Below are positions 54,164 through 63,400 of a stretch of 64,000 nt of DNA, piece by piece. The stretch lies in NCBI RefSeq assembly GCF_030124325.1, contig NZ_JASKLR010000023.1:1-64000 (forward strand), written 5' to 3'. Each line of letters begins with the position of its first letter. The stretch's first letter is position 1. The position numbers were made by a program, and so were the translations under genes. Under the pieces are notes generated by a model. It was not told where the DNA came from. It saw nothing but the letters and a program-made list of their open reading frames with translations, and searched no databases. Source of the DNA: Sinorhizobium sp. 8-89. GTDB lineage: Bacteria; Pseudomonadota; Alphaproteobacteria; Rhizobiales; Rhizobiaceae.

Positions 54164-56136
54164 GAAAGCTCCTCGCGCTTCAGCCAGACGATGCTACCGT
54201 CCTCGACGCCGACGACGAGATCGAGAGCGCCGCGTCCGGCCCAGTCCACTGCCTCCGGCGAAGCGACGTGCATTGCCATGGCGATGGTTTCGTCCCGGAA
54301 CTTGAACGGGATAGGAAGCGCGAAGCGCGGCTCTTCCGGTGTACCGACATTACGGGACAGGAAGAGACCCGCCTGTTTGGTTGTGTTTCGCGGCGCTCCC
54401 GTTTGCGGGTCCGGTGGAACGCAGGCGCGGGCATGGGTGCCGAAAATTAGGTCCGTGCGGCCGGTGCCTTCCCAATCGCAGAAGCAGAGCTTCACGCGCC
54501 CGCGCCCACCGCCGACATCGACCGTGAAGCGCATTTCGTCGCCGTTTTCCCAGCGAAGGAAATGTTTTTCGACAAGTTCAGTGTCGGACGCCTTCTTCCA
54601 GTCGCTGAGAACGCCGTCTTCGTCGAGAGCGACATAATGTAGCTGACCATTCTTCTCCCAGTCGACGACGGCTGGGCGCACACGCCAGACTGTCTTCAGG
54701 GGCTTGCCCTTATAGGTTAGGAATTCCTCTGCGCCAAAACGCGGAGGAATGGTTTTTTCTCCGGTGTTGCGGAACAACCGATGACGGCCGGTCACGTCGC
54801 TGACCAGGATGTCCATGTGGCCGGAACCGGTCCAGTTCGCGAGTGTCGGGCAAGAATAACCGAACATCTTTTCGGATGGGCCCTGGATGGAACCGGTCAA
54901 ACCGGCTGCAAGCCGCACCGGCTTGCCGTCAGCCTCCAGCATGACTTCTTTGTCCAGATAGATCATGCCGTTCTCTTCGCGGCTTGCGTAAAAGAGAAGC
55001 TCCCCGGTGCTGTTACCGACGACGAGGTCGAAATGACCGTCGCCGCTGAAGTCGTGAGCTGCCGGGCTTGGTAGTACGCCGGCATGGATCAATGGTTTGG
55101 TGGTCTCGACGCGTCCGCGCTTTTCGAAGCGTGGCAGGCCGTCTTCGCTGATGCCGACATTCTTGAGAAACGTCACGTAACCGTCCTCGGCTCCGACGAG
55201 AATATCTTCAAGCCCGTCACCATCCCAGTCCACGACGCAGGGCAGGTGGATGCACTGGTCGAGTTCGAGGACTTCGTCATTCACCGCGGCGATCAGGCTC
55301 GTCGGTGCAAACGTTCCGTCTTCATGCTGCCGGGCGATATGCAGAATATTCCAGAACTCGCCCGCGATAACAGTCTGGCTATCACTTCCGAAACGACCGA
55401 ATGCCGGGGCAAGCTGACCATAAACTTCGAGCGGCGTTTCTCCGGATACCAATGCCTTACCACGTTCAAGCGACGGCGATGCCAGCGTGCCCTTGTTCTT
55501 GAAGACATAAAGAAATCCGCGCAACGGACCGCCGAGCCAACGGCCGGCATCGTCATAGCCGCGATAGCCTTCATCGTTCCATTCGAGACCGTTCGGCCAA
55601 TAGTCATCCCAATAGTCGCTGCCGACGATCAGTTCCGGAACGCCGTCTCCGTCGATGTCGTGGAAGCGAGCCATATGGAAATACTCGTTGCCCTTTACCC
55701 AGTCAGCATCGAGATCAAGCCGCACCGGGTCGGCAAACTCCGGGTCGCCCTTACTTCCGACATTGGGAAAGATATAGATTTGCTTGCGCATACGCGATGC
55801 TGAAACCAAATGAAAAACGTCGCCGTCGCGAACGGCCGTAACATAACCCCTGACCCCTTCGACGAGTTCTTCCTTGCCGAGGATCGGGCTGCCATCTTCA
55901 TTCGTGCCAATTTGGCGGCGCAAGAAGACGCGACCGTCATAGCAGGGATCCCAAGCGGATAGGAGAAGGTCTCGTGTTCCGGTGCCGCTCCAGTCGACGA
56001 CCTCGACGCATGTGATAATGCGACCTGCCACAGCGGCCGACTTCACGTCCGGATGATATTGCAGTGCTTCCGAACCGTAATCGGGGCCATGCCAGACTGT
56101 CGCATCATCCTCCCATCGTTTAACACTCACTTGCAT
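54157..56136 (-). CDS. FG-GAP/VCBS-type beta-propeller protein without signal peptide
   Basis: 659 aa. At least eight copies of a D-W-x-G-x-G repeat followed by D-(L/I)-(L/I/V)-V-G are spread through it, for example VVDWSGTGTRDLLLSAWD, FHDIDGDGVPELIVGSDYW, VVDWDGDGLEDILVGAEDG, LANWTGSGHMDILVSD and AVDWAGRGALDLVVGVEDG. This matches one or two calcium-binding beta-propellers as in integrin-type or rhamnogalacturonan-lyase-like proteins, which are normally secreted. Here the ATG at 56136, preceded by AGGGAG, gives no signal sequence, and the longer upstream reading lies over operator DNA. First gene of the operon with AroE paralogue B. Function unknown. Confidence 0.8.
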   Translation of the reverse strand: MQVSVKRWEDDATVWHGPDYGSEALQYHPDVKSAAVAGRIITCVEVVDWSGTGTRDLLLSAWDPCYDGRVFLRRQIGTNEDGSPILGKEELVEGVRGYVTAVRDGDVFHLVSASRMRKQIYIFPNVGSKGDPEFADPVRLDLDADWVKGNEYFHMARFHDIDGDGVPELIVGSDYWDDYWPNGLEWNDEGYRGYDDAGRWLGGPLRGFLYVFKNKGTLASPSLERGKALVSGETPLEVYGQLAPAFGRFGSDSQTVIAGEFWNILHIARQHEDGTFAPTSLIAAVNDEVLELDQCIHLPCVVDWDGDGLEDILVGAEDGYVTFLKNVGISEDGLPRFEKRGRVETTKPLIHAGVLPSPAAHDFSGDGHFDLVVGNSTGELLFYASREENGMIYLDKEVMLEADGKPVRLAAGLTGSIQGPSEKMFGYSCPTLANWTGSGHMDILVSDVTGRHRLFRNTGEKTIPPRFGAEEFLTYKGKPLKTVWRVRPAVVDWEKNGQLHYVALDEDGVLSDWKKASDTELVEKHFLRWENGDEMRFTVDVGGGRGRVKLCFCDWEGTGRTDLIFGTHARACVPPDPQTGAPRNTTKQAGLFLSRNVGTPEEPRFALPIPFKFRDETIAMAMHVASPEAVDWAGRGALDLVVGVEDGSIVWLKREELSW

Positions 56137-56158
56137 TACTCCCTGCTTCCGTTTAAAT

Positions 56159-56203
56159 TGGAATTCAATTCTAAAACGAAATCGCCTTACAATTCCAGTG
56201 GAA
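56159..56203. promoter_or_regulatory. Divergent promoter region with IclR-type half-palindromes
   Basis: TGGAATTCAATTCTA at 56159-56173 matches TGGAAT-N3-ATTCCA with one mismatch. A second, inverted arrangement, TTCCAGTGGAA, is at 56193-56203. Both are in the 76-bp gap between the beta-propeller and the DapA-like genes, so one regulator could control both. Binding by the IclR protein of this window is inferred. Confidence 0.5.
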
Positions 56204-56212
56204 AGTACGAAG

Positions 56213-57145
56213 ATGACCAAAAACGCTCACGGCGTCGTTCCGGTGATGCTCACCCCGCTTACGATTGACAACCGCATAGATTGGGGCGGGCTCGAAAGGC
56301 TTGTAGAGTGGTACATAGCACTGGGAGCGGACGCGCTCTTTGCCGTGTGCCAATCGAGCGAGATGCAAAGGTTGTCGCTTGAAGAGCGCGTAGCGCTCTC
56401 GACGAGGGTAGTATCCCTTGTGCGAGGACGCGTTCCGGTTATTGCTTCAGGCCATGTAAGTGAAAATACGGAAGATCAGCGAGCCGAATTGAAGGCCATG
56501 GCCGACACCGGTATCGACGCGCTTGTGCTCGTTACCAATCGGCTCGATACGGCCAATGCCGGATCAGAGGCTTTTCGTTCCAGCATCGATGCCGTGCTGA
56601 GCTGGGTGCCAGGTGATTTGCAGCTTGGCCTCTATGAATGCCCTGCGCCGTACCGCCGACTTCTCAGCGATGACGAGTTCAAGCTTTGCCGGGACACTGG
56701 CCGCTTTGTGACATTGAAAGACGTCTCTTGCGATATTGAGACGGTGAAGCGTCGCGTGGCTCTCGCCGAGGGCTCCGATCTTGCGGTTGTGAACGCGAAC
56801 GCAGCCATCGCCGCGGCTGCAATGCGTGCCGGTTCGAAAGGCTTCTCAGGCGTCTTTACCAATTTTCACCCAGATCTTTATGCTTGGCTGTATCGCCATG
56901 CGGCGGAAGATAGTGACCTGCGCCGAGATCTGGAAATCTTTCTGGCATTGTCTGCTATGGCGGAGCCAATGGGGTATCCTGGCCTTGCCAAAACCTATCA
57001 CACCCGGATTGGCACGTTCGCCAGCGCACGCTCTCGCGTGACGGATTACGACATCGCGGAGCGGCACTGGGCCGTGGTGAAGCTACTCGACCATATTCAT
57101 GAAGGAACCGAGCGCTTTAGGCAGTCGATCGCCAAACGCGGATAA
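56213..57145 (+). CDS. DapA/NanA-family aldolase or dehydratase
   Basis: 310 aa class I lyase of the dihydrodipicolinate-synthase superfamily. GVVPVMLTPLTIDNRIDWGGLERLVEW at the start, then CQSSEMQRLSLEER where the usual motif is GTTGE..L, LGLYECPAPYRRLL with the conserved tyrosine, and FVTLKDVSCDIE with the Schiff-base lysine near 170. Family members split or dehydrate 2-keto-3-deoxy acids. ATG 56213 is preceded by GGAAAG. First of the plus-strand operon with kinase, exporter, ETF-QO and pyruvate carboxylase; pyruvate released by such an aldolase would fit the carboxylase downstream. Confidence 0.86.
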   Translation: MTKNAHGVVPVMLTPLTIDNRIDWGGLERLVEWYIALGADALFAVCQSSEMQRLSLEERVALSTRVVSLVRGRVPVIASGHVSENTEDQRAELKAMADTGIDALVLVTNRLDTANAGSEAFRSSIDAVLSWVPGDLQLGLYECPAPYRRLLSDDEFKLCRDTGRFVTLKDVSCDIETVKRRVALAEGSDLAVVNANAAIAAAAMRAGSKGFSGVFTNFHPDLYAWLYRHAAEDSDLRRDLEIFLALSAMAEPMGYPGLAKTYHTRIGTFASARSRVTDYDIAERHWAVVKLLDHIHEGTERFRQSIAKRG

Positions 57146-57198
57146 CAATCTTGAGCGATGTAGCACCCGAGCATCGCGTTCCCACGAAGAATGTACCC

Positions 57199-58080
57199 AT
57201 GATCATCACATTTGGTTCCATCAATGTCGATCTCATCTTTTCGATGAGCGAGATACCTCAAGCCGGCCAGACGCTTCTGGCGAAAGACTTTCGAACAGAA
57301 GCGGGCGGCAAGGGCGCAAATCAAGCCGTCGCTGCCGCCCGTGATGGCGCCGCGGTTGTGATGGTGGGGGCCGTGGGCGATGATGCTATGGCCGCAATCG
57401 CTTTGCGAAACCTGCAAGATAAGGCAGATGTTACCCGAGTACAGCGGGTACGCGAGCCAACCGGCTGTGCTTCAATTCTGATCGACGCTGGGGGCCGAAA
57501 CATGATCGCCGTCGCAGCGAGTGCGAATTTGATCGCGTCTTCCGATGTCATTGATGAGTCTCTTCTTCAGCAGGCGTCGATTGTCCTCATGCAGATGGAA
57601 AATGACGTTTCTCAAATCGCGAAACTTGTTCGGCGGGCCAAGGAAACAAGCGCGCAATCGATCTTGAATCTTGCACCCGCATTTCCGCTAGATCCTCAAA
57701 TTCTGTCCCTTTGCGATCTCATTGTCGTTAACGAAGACGAGGCCGAAACGCTGGCGGTGTGGCTTGGATGCGAGCCCTCCGCTCGATCATTGTCAAAGCG
57801 ATTGAATACGGGAGTTCTAAGGACCTTGGGGGGCGAGGGTGCGGAAGCGGTGACGAACGGTAAGGAGATCAGGGTTTCGGCGATGGCAGTCGATGTGAAG
57901 GACACCACCGCGGCCGGCGATTGTTTCGTCGGCGTCCTTGCGGCGGCTTTAGATCGCGGCTTTTCTCTCGAGGACGCAATGCGACGAGCTTCGAAGGCGG
58001 CGGCAATAGCCTGCTCACGCCCAGGCAGTCAGTCAAGCATCCCCTTCGCGTCCGAAACTGACAATTGGAGGACCCTATGA
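57199..58080 (+). CDS. PfkB-family sugar kinase (ribokinase-like)
   Basis: 293 aa. ITFGSINVDLIFSMSEIPQAGQT and FRTEAGGKGANQAVAAARDGA form the substrate and first PfkB signatures; VDVKDTTAAGDCFVGVLAAAL holds the catalytic aspartate (second signature). The resemblance to ribokinase is strong. ATG 57199 is chosen from the position of the first strand; the ribosome site is poor, so it may rely on coupling with the gene 53 bp before it. Likely phosphorylates a sugar or sugar acid in the same pathway as the lyase. Confidence 0.9.
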   Translation: MIITFGSINVDLIFSMSEIPQAGQTLLAKDFRTEAGGKGANQAVAAARDGAAVVMVGAVGDDAMAAIALRNLQDKADVTRVQRVREPTGCASILIDAGGRNMIAVAASANLIASSDVIDESLLQQASIVLMQMENDVSQIAKLVRRAKETSAQSILNLAPAFPLDPQILSLCDLIVVNEDEAETLAVWLGCEPSARSLSKRLNTGVLRTLGGEGAEAVTNGKEIRVSAMAVDVKDTTAAGDCFVGVLAAALDRGFSLEDAMRRASKAAAIACSRPGSQSSIPFASETDNWRTL

Positions 58081-58144
58081 TTTCGCCCCAGCACAGGGCT
58101 CGATCCAGTCGTTTTCACCCAGATGGCCGCATCAAGATTTACCT

Positions 58145-58717
58145 ATGACCTATTCTGCTTACGTGTTCGCTGTTCTTGCATTGCTTGCGACACCCGGACC
58201 CACAAATACGCTGATGGGATTAGCTGCCTTACGCAAAGGCCTTCGGTCTACTGTTGAATTGCTACCAGCTGAGCTGGGGGGATATCTTACAACGATACTA
58301 CCTCTAACCTTGCTTGGAGCCGAGATTATCTCAAAATGGCCGGCGGTTTCTGTGCTAGTCAAGGCCGCCGCAGCAAGCTGGGTCCTATATCTCGCGGCCA
58401 AACTCTGGACGATTGGCGCCAATGTCGGGCGTTATGACGAGATCACAATTCGGCGTGTTTACTTTACCACCTTATTGAATCCGAAGGCCTTGGTTTTCGC
58501 CCTCGTCCTCCTGCCTCCGCCCACGGATGAACGGTTTCTCCCGAAGCTCGGTATCTTCGTTCTCTTGGCAGTCTCAATGGCGATTGCCTGGGGCGGATTG
58601 GGCGCTCTTTTGGGAAGCCAGAAGACGCAAACGCGTCTGCTTCTGATCCAGCGCGTCTCCTCAGTATGGCTTGCAATCGTTGCGACGACACTCATCCTCG
58701 GCATCATTCGCAGCTAG
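58145..58717 (+). CDS. LysE/RhtB-family exporter
   Basis: 190 aa inner-membrane protein. It starts YSAYVFAVLALLATPGPTNTLM, the family signature with the conserved PGP, and has about six hydrophobic segments, including VLVKAAAASWVLYLAAKLW and FTTLLNPKALVFALVLLPP. Members export amino acids or related metabolites. It is placed 9 bp before the ETF-QO gene and 64 bp after the kinase gene. It may relieve build-up of a pathway intermediate. Confidence 0.88.
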   Translation: MTYSAYVFAVLALLATPGPTNTLMGLAALRKGLRSTVELLPAELGGYLTTILPLTLLGAEIISKWPAVSVLVKAAAASWVLYLAAKLWTIGANVGRYDEITIRRVYFTTLLNPKALVFALVLLPPPTDERFLPKLGIFVLLAVSMAIAWGGLGALLGSQKTQTRLLLIQRVSSVWLAIVATTLILGIIRS

Positions 58718-58726
58718 GGAAAAAAC

Positions 58727-60388
58727 ATGGAAAACGTAGCAGCTCCCGAACGCGAAAGCATGGAATTCGACGTTGTGATCGTCGGGGGCGGTCTTGCGGG
58801 GTTGTCGGCTGCGATCCGTCTGAAGCAGGCCAATCCGGATCTGTCGGTCGTCGTGCTCGAGAAGGGGGCTGAAGTCGGCGCGCACATCCTGTCAGGTGCC
58901 GTCGTCGATCCCATCGGCATCGACCGTCTGCTGCCTGGCTGGCGCGACGAGCCCGACCATCCGTTCAAGACCGAGGTGACGGACGACCACTTCCTGGTGC
59001 TCGGCCCTGCCGGCTCGGTGCGTCTGCCGAATATCATGATGCCGCCGCTGATGAGCAACCACGGCAACTACATCGTTTCGCTTGGCAACGTCTGTCGCTG
59101 GCTGGCGACCCATGCCGAGGCGCTCGGTGTCGAGATCTATCCGGGCTTTGCCGCAACGGAAGTGCTCTACAACGACGAGGGCGCGGTGATCGGCATCGCC
59201 ACCGGCGACATGGGCATCGAGCGCTCCGGCGAGCCGGGACCGAACTTCGCCCGTGGCATGGCGCTGCTTGGCAAGTACACCCTTATCGGCGAGGGCGTGC
59301 GCGGTTCGCTCGCCAAGCAACTGATCGCCAAATACCGGCTCGGTGAGGGCCGCGACGTGCCGAAATTCGGCATCGGCCTGAAAGAACTCTGGGAGGTCAA
59401 GCCCGAGAACCACAAACAGGGGCTGGTGCAGCACTCCTTCGGCTGGCCGCTCGGCATGAAGACCGGCGGCGGCTCCTTCCTCTATCACCTCGAGGACAAC
59501 CTCGTTGCCGTCGGCTTCGTCGTCCACCTGAACTACAAGAACCCTTACCTCTATCCCTTCGAGGAGTTCCAGCGCTTCAAGACGCATCCGGCGATCCGCA
59601 CGACCTTCGAGGGTGGCAAACGGCTGTCCTATGGTGCGCGTGCGATCACCGAGGGCGGCTATCAGTCTGTACCGAAGTTGTCCTTCCCCGGCGGCGCGCT
59701 GATCGGCTGTTCGGCGGGCTTCGTCAACGTGCCGCGCATCAAGGGCAGCCACAATGCCGTGCTGTCGGGCATGATGGCGGCGAACCGGATCGCCGCGGCT
59801 ATTGCAGCCGGTCGCGCCAATGACGAAGTGGTCGAGATCGAGAACGACTGGCGCTCGAGCGATATCGGCAAGGACCTGAAGAGGGTGCGCAACGTCAAGC
59901 CGCTGTGGTCGAAGTTCGGCACGGCAATCGGCGTGGCGCTCGGCGGCTTCGACATGTGGACGAACCAGCTCTTCGGCCTTTCGATCTTCGGTACGCTGAA
60001 GCACGGCAAGACGGATGCGGCCTCGCTGGAGCCTGCCTCGCAGCACAAGCCGATCGCCTACCCGAAACCCGACGGCGTTCTCACCTTCGACCGGCTTTCG
60101 TCGGTGTTCCTGTCGAACACCAACCACGAGGAAGACCAGCCGGTGCATCTGCAGGTGAAGGACATGGCGCTGCAGAAGTCGTCCGAGCACGACATCTATG
60201 CAGGTCCCTCGACGCGCTACTGTCCGGCCGGCGTTTACGAATGGGTGGAGAAGGATGGGCAAGAGACCTTTGTCATTAACGCCCAGAACTGCGTCCACTG
60301 CAAGACCTGCGACATCAAGGACCCGAATCAGAACATCAACTGGGTTCCGCCACAGGGTGGTGAGGGGCCGGTCTATCCGAATATGTAA
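58727..60388 (+). CDS. Electron transfer flavoprotein-ubiquinone oxidoreductase
   Basis: 553 aa. FAD site FDVVIVGGGLAGLSAAIRLKQ (about 14-34), ubiquinone and FAD regions with GWPLGMKTGGGSFLYHLEDN and LIGCSAGFVNVPRIKGSHNA, and the C-terminal 4Fe-4S site with cysteines in YCPAGVYEW and CVHCKTCDIKDPNQNI. It links reduced EtfAB to the membrane quinone pool. It is complete, GC-rich and core-like in sequence. Placing an ETF-QO gene on the same accessory segment as etfBA and an acyl-CoA dehydrogenase gives an almost self-contained electron route. Confidence 0.96.
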   Translation: MENVAAPERESMEFDVVIVGGGLAGLSAAIRLKQANPDLSVVVLEKGAEVGAHILSGAVVDPIGIDRLLPGWRDEPDHPFKTEVTDDHFLVLGPAGSVRLPNIMMPPLMSNHGNYIVSLGNVCRWLATHAEALGVEIYPGFAATEVLYNDEGAVIGIATGDMGIERSGEPGPNFARGMALLGKYTLIGEGVRGSLAKQLIAKYRLGEGRDVPKFGIGLKELWEVKPENHKQGLVQHSFGWPLGMKTGGGSFLYHLEDNLVAVGFVVHLNYKNPYLYPFEEFQRFKTHPAIRTTFEGGKRLSYGARAITEGGYQSVPKLSFPGGALIGCSAGFVNVPRIKGSHNAVLSGMMAANRIAAAIAAGRANDEVVEIENDWRSSDIGKDLKRVRNVKPLWSKFGTAIGVALGGFDMWTNQLFGLSIFGTLKHGKTDAASLEPASQHKPIAYPKPDGVLTFDRLSSVFLSNTNHEEDQPVHLQVKDMALQKSSEHDIYAGPSTRYCPAGVYEWVEKDGQETFVINAQNCVHCKTCDIKDPNQNINWVPPQGGEGPVYPNM

Positions 60389-60409
60389 CAACTCTAGCGA
60401 GAATAACCA

Positions 60410-63400
60410 GTGCCCATATCCAAGATACTTGTTGCAAACCGTTCGGAAATTGCAATCCGCGTGTTTCGCGCGGCCAACGAGCTCGGCATAAAAACGGTCG
60501 CGATATGGGCGGAAGAAGACAAACTGGCGCTGCACAGGTTCAAGGCAGACGAAAGCTATCAGGTTGGCCGCGGCCCGCATCTTGCCCGCGACCTCGGGCC
60601 GATCGAGAGCTATCTGTCGATCGACGAGGTGATTCGCGTCGCCAAGCTCTCGGGCGCCGACGCCATCCATCCAGGCTATGGCCTCCTGTCGGAGAGCCCG
60701 GAATTTGCCGAAGCCTGTGCCCAAAACGGCATCACCTTCATCGGCCCGAAGCCCGAAACGATGCGCCAGCTCGGCAACAAGGTGGCGGCCCGCAACCTGG
60801 CGATCTCGATCGGCGTGCCGGTCGTGCCGGCGACCGAGCCGCTGCCGGATGATCCGGCCGAGATCAAGCGGCTCGCTGACGAGATCGGCTATCCGGTGAT
60901 GCTGAAGGCCTCCTGGGGCGGCGGCGGCCGCGGCATGCGGGCGATCCGCGACCCCAAGGACCTGATCCGCGAGGTGACCGAGGCCAAGCGCGAGGCGAAG
61001 GCTGCCTTCGGCAAGGACGAGGTCTATCTGGAAAAGCTGGTCGAGCGGGCCCGCCACGTCGAGAGCCAGATCCTCGGCGACACGCATGGCAACGTCGTGC
61101 ATCTGTTCGAGCGCGACTGCTCGATCCAGCGGCGCAATCAGAAGGTCGTCGAGCGGGCGCCGGCGCCCTATCTCAGCGAGGCGCAGCGCCAGGAGCTTGC
61201 CGCCTACTCGCTAAAGATCGCCCAGGCGACCAACTATATCGGCGCCGGCACCGTCGAGTATCTGATGGATGCCGACACCGGCAAATTCTACTTCATCGAG
61301 GTCAATCCGCGCATCCAGGTCGAGCACACGGTCACCGAGGTGGTCACCGGCATCGACATCGTCAAAGCGCAGATCCACATCCTCGACGGCTTTGCCATCG
61401 GCACGCCGGAATCGGGCGTGCCGAAGCAGGCGGATATCCGCCTCAACGGCCACGCGCTGCAGTGCCGCATTACTACGGAAGATCCGGAACACAACTTCAT
61501 TCCGGACTATGGCCGCATCACCGCTTACCGGCAGGCTTCAGGATTCGGTATTCGGCTCGACGGCGGTACTGCATACGCAGGTGGCATCGTCACCCCTTTC
61601 TATGATCCGCTGCTAGAGAAAGTCATCGCATGGGCGCCGTCCCCGGCCGAAGCCATCCACAGGATGGACCGGGCGCTACGCGAGTTCCGTATCCGCGGTG
61701 TCGCGACTAACCTGACATTCCTGGAAGCCATTATCACGCATCCCAAGTTCAAGGAAAACAGCTACACCACGCGCTTCATCGACTCCACGCCGGAGCTCTT
61801 CCAGCAGGTCAAACGCAAAGACCGCGCAACCAAGCTTTTGAGTTACCTTGCGGACGTGACGGTCAATGGTCACCCCGAGGCAAAAGATCGCCGACGGCCA
61901 CCAAAGGACGCTGCGAAGCCGATTGCGCCCGTGAGCTACGAAAGCCCTATCAAATCTGGCACCAAGCAACTTCTCGACAAGCTCGGTCCGAAGAAGTTCG
62001 GCGAGTGGATGCGAAACGAGAAGCGCGTGCTGCTGACCGACACGACGATGCGCGACGGTCACCAGTCGCTGCTCGCCACCCGCATGCGCACCTATGATAT
62101 CGCGCGGATCGCCGACACCTATGCACATGCATTGCCGAGCCTTCTCTCGCTGGAATGCTGGGGTGGGGCGACGTTTGACGTTTCGATGCGCTTCCTCACT
62201 GAGGATCCCTGGGAACGCCTGGCGCTGATCCGCGAGCGGGCGCCCAATATCCTGCTGCAGATGCTGCTGCGCGGCGCCAACGCCGTCGGCTACAAGAATT
62301 ATCCCGACAATGTCGTGAAATATTTCGTCCGCCAGGCAGCCCGGGGGGGCATCGACGTTTTCCGCGTCTTCGACTGCCTGAACTGGGTCGAGAACATGCG
62401 GGTATCGATGGATGCCATCGCCGAGGAGAACAAGCTCTGCGAAGCGGCGATCTGCTATACCGGCGATATCCTCAATTCAGCCCGCCCGAAATACGACCTG
62501 AAATACTATACCGAACTTGCGGTCGAGCTCGAGAAGGCCGGCGCCCATATCATCGCAGTCAAGGATATGGCGGGTCTGTTGAAGCCGGCGGCGGCGAAGG
62601 TGCTGTTCAAGGCGCTGCGCGAGGCGACCGGCCTGCCGATCCACTTCCACACGCATGACACCTCGGGCATTGCCGCCGCGACCGTTCTTGCGGCCGCCGA
62701 AGCCGGTGTCGATGCCGTCGATGCGGCGATGGATGCGCTCTCCGGCAATACCTCGCAGCCCTGTCTCGGCTCGATTGTCGAGGCGCTCTCCGGCTCCGAA
62801 CGCGATCCGGGCCTCGATCCGGAATGGATCCGCCGCATCTCCTTCTATTGGGAGGCGGTCCGCAACCAGTATGCCGCCTTCGAAAGCGACCTCAAGGGGC
62901 CGGCCTCGGAAGTCTACCTCCATGAAATGCCGGGTGGCCAGTTCACCAACCTCAAGGAGCAGGCACGCTCGCTGGGTCTGGAGACCCGCTGGCACCAGGT
63001 AGCGCAGGCCTATGCCGACGCCAACCAGATGTTCGGCGATATCGTCAAGGTGACGCCCTCCTCCAAGGTGGTCGGCGACATGGCCCTGATGATGGTGAGC
63101 CAGGACCTGACGGTCGCCGACGTCGTCAGCCCCGAGCGCGAAGTCTCCTTCCCGGAATCGGTGGTGTCGATGCTGAAGGGCGATCTCGGCCAGCCGCCGT
63201 CGGGATGGCCGGCAGCGCTGCAAAAGAAGGCGCTGAAGGGCGAAAAGCCCTATACGGTGCGCCCCGGCTCGCTGCTGAAGGAAGCCGATCTCGATGCCGA
63301 GCGCAAGGTCATCGAGACCAAGCTGGAGCGCGAGGTCAGCGACTTCGAGTTTGCCTCCTATCTGATGTATCCGAAGGTGTTCACCGACTTTGCGCTCGCC

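Noticed and set aside
55084-55803. A 239-codon plus-strand frame inside the beta-propeller gene
   Set aside because: Antisense to the repeat-bearing protein and without motifs of its own.
58892-61102. A 736-codon minus-strand open frame across ETF-QO and pyc
   Set aside because: It runs antisense to two clearly recognisable genes and encodes histidine/leucine-rich shadow sequence without motifs.
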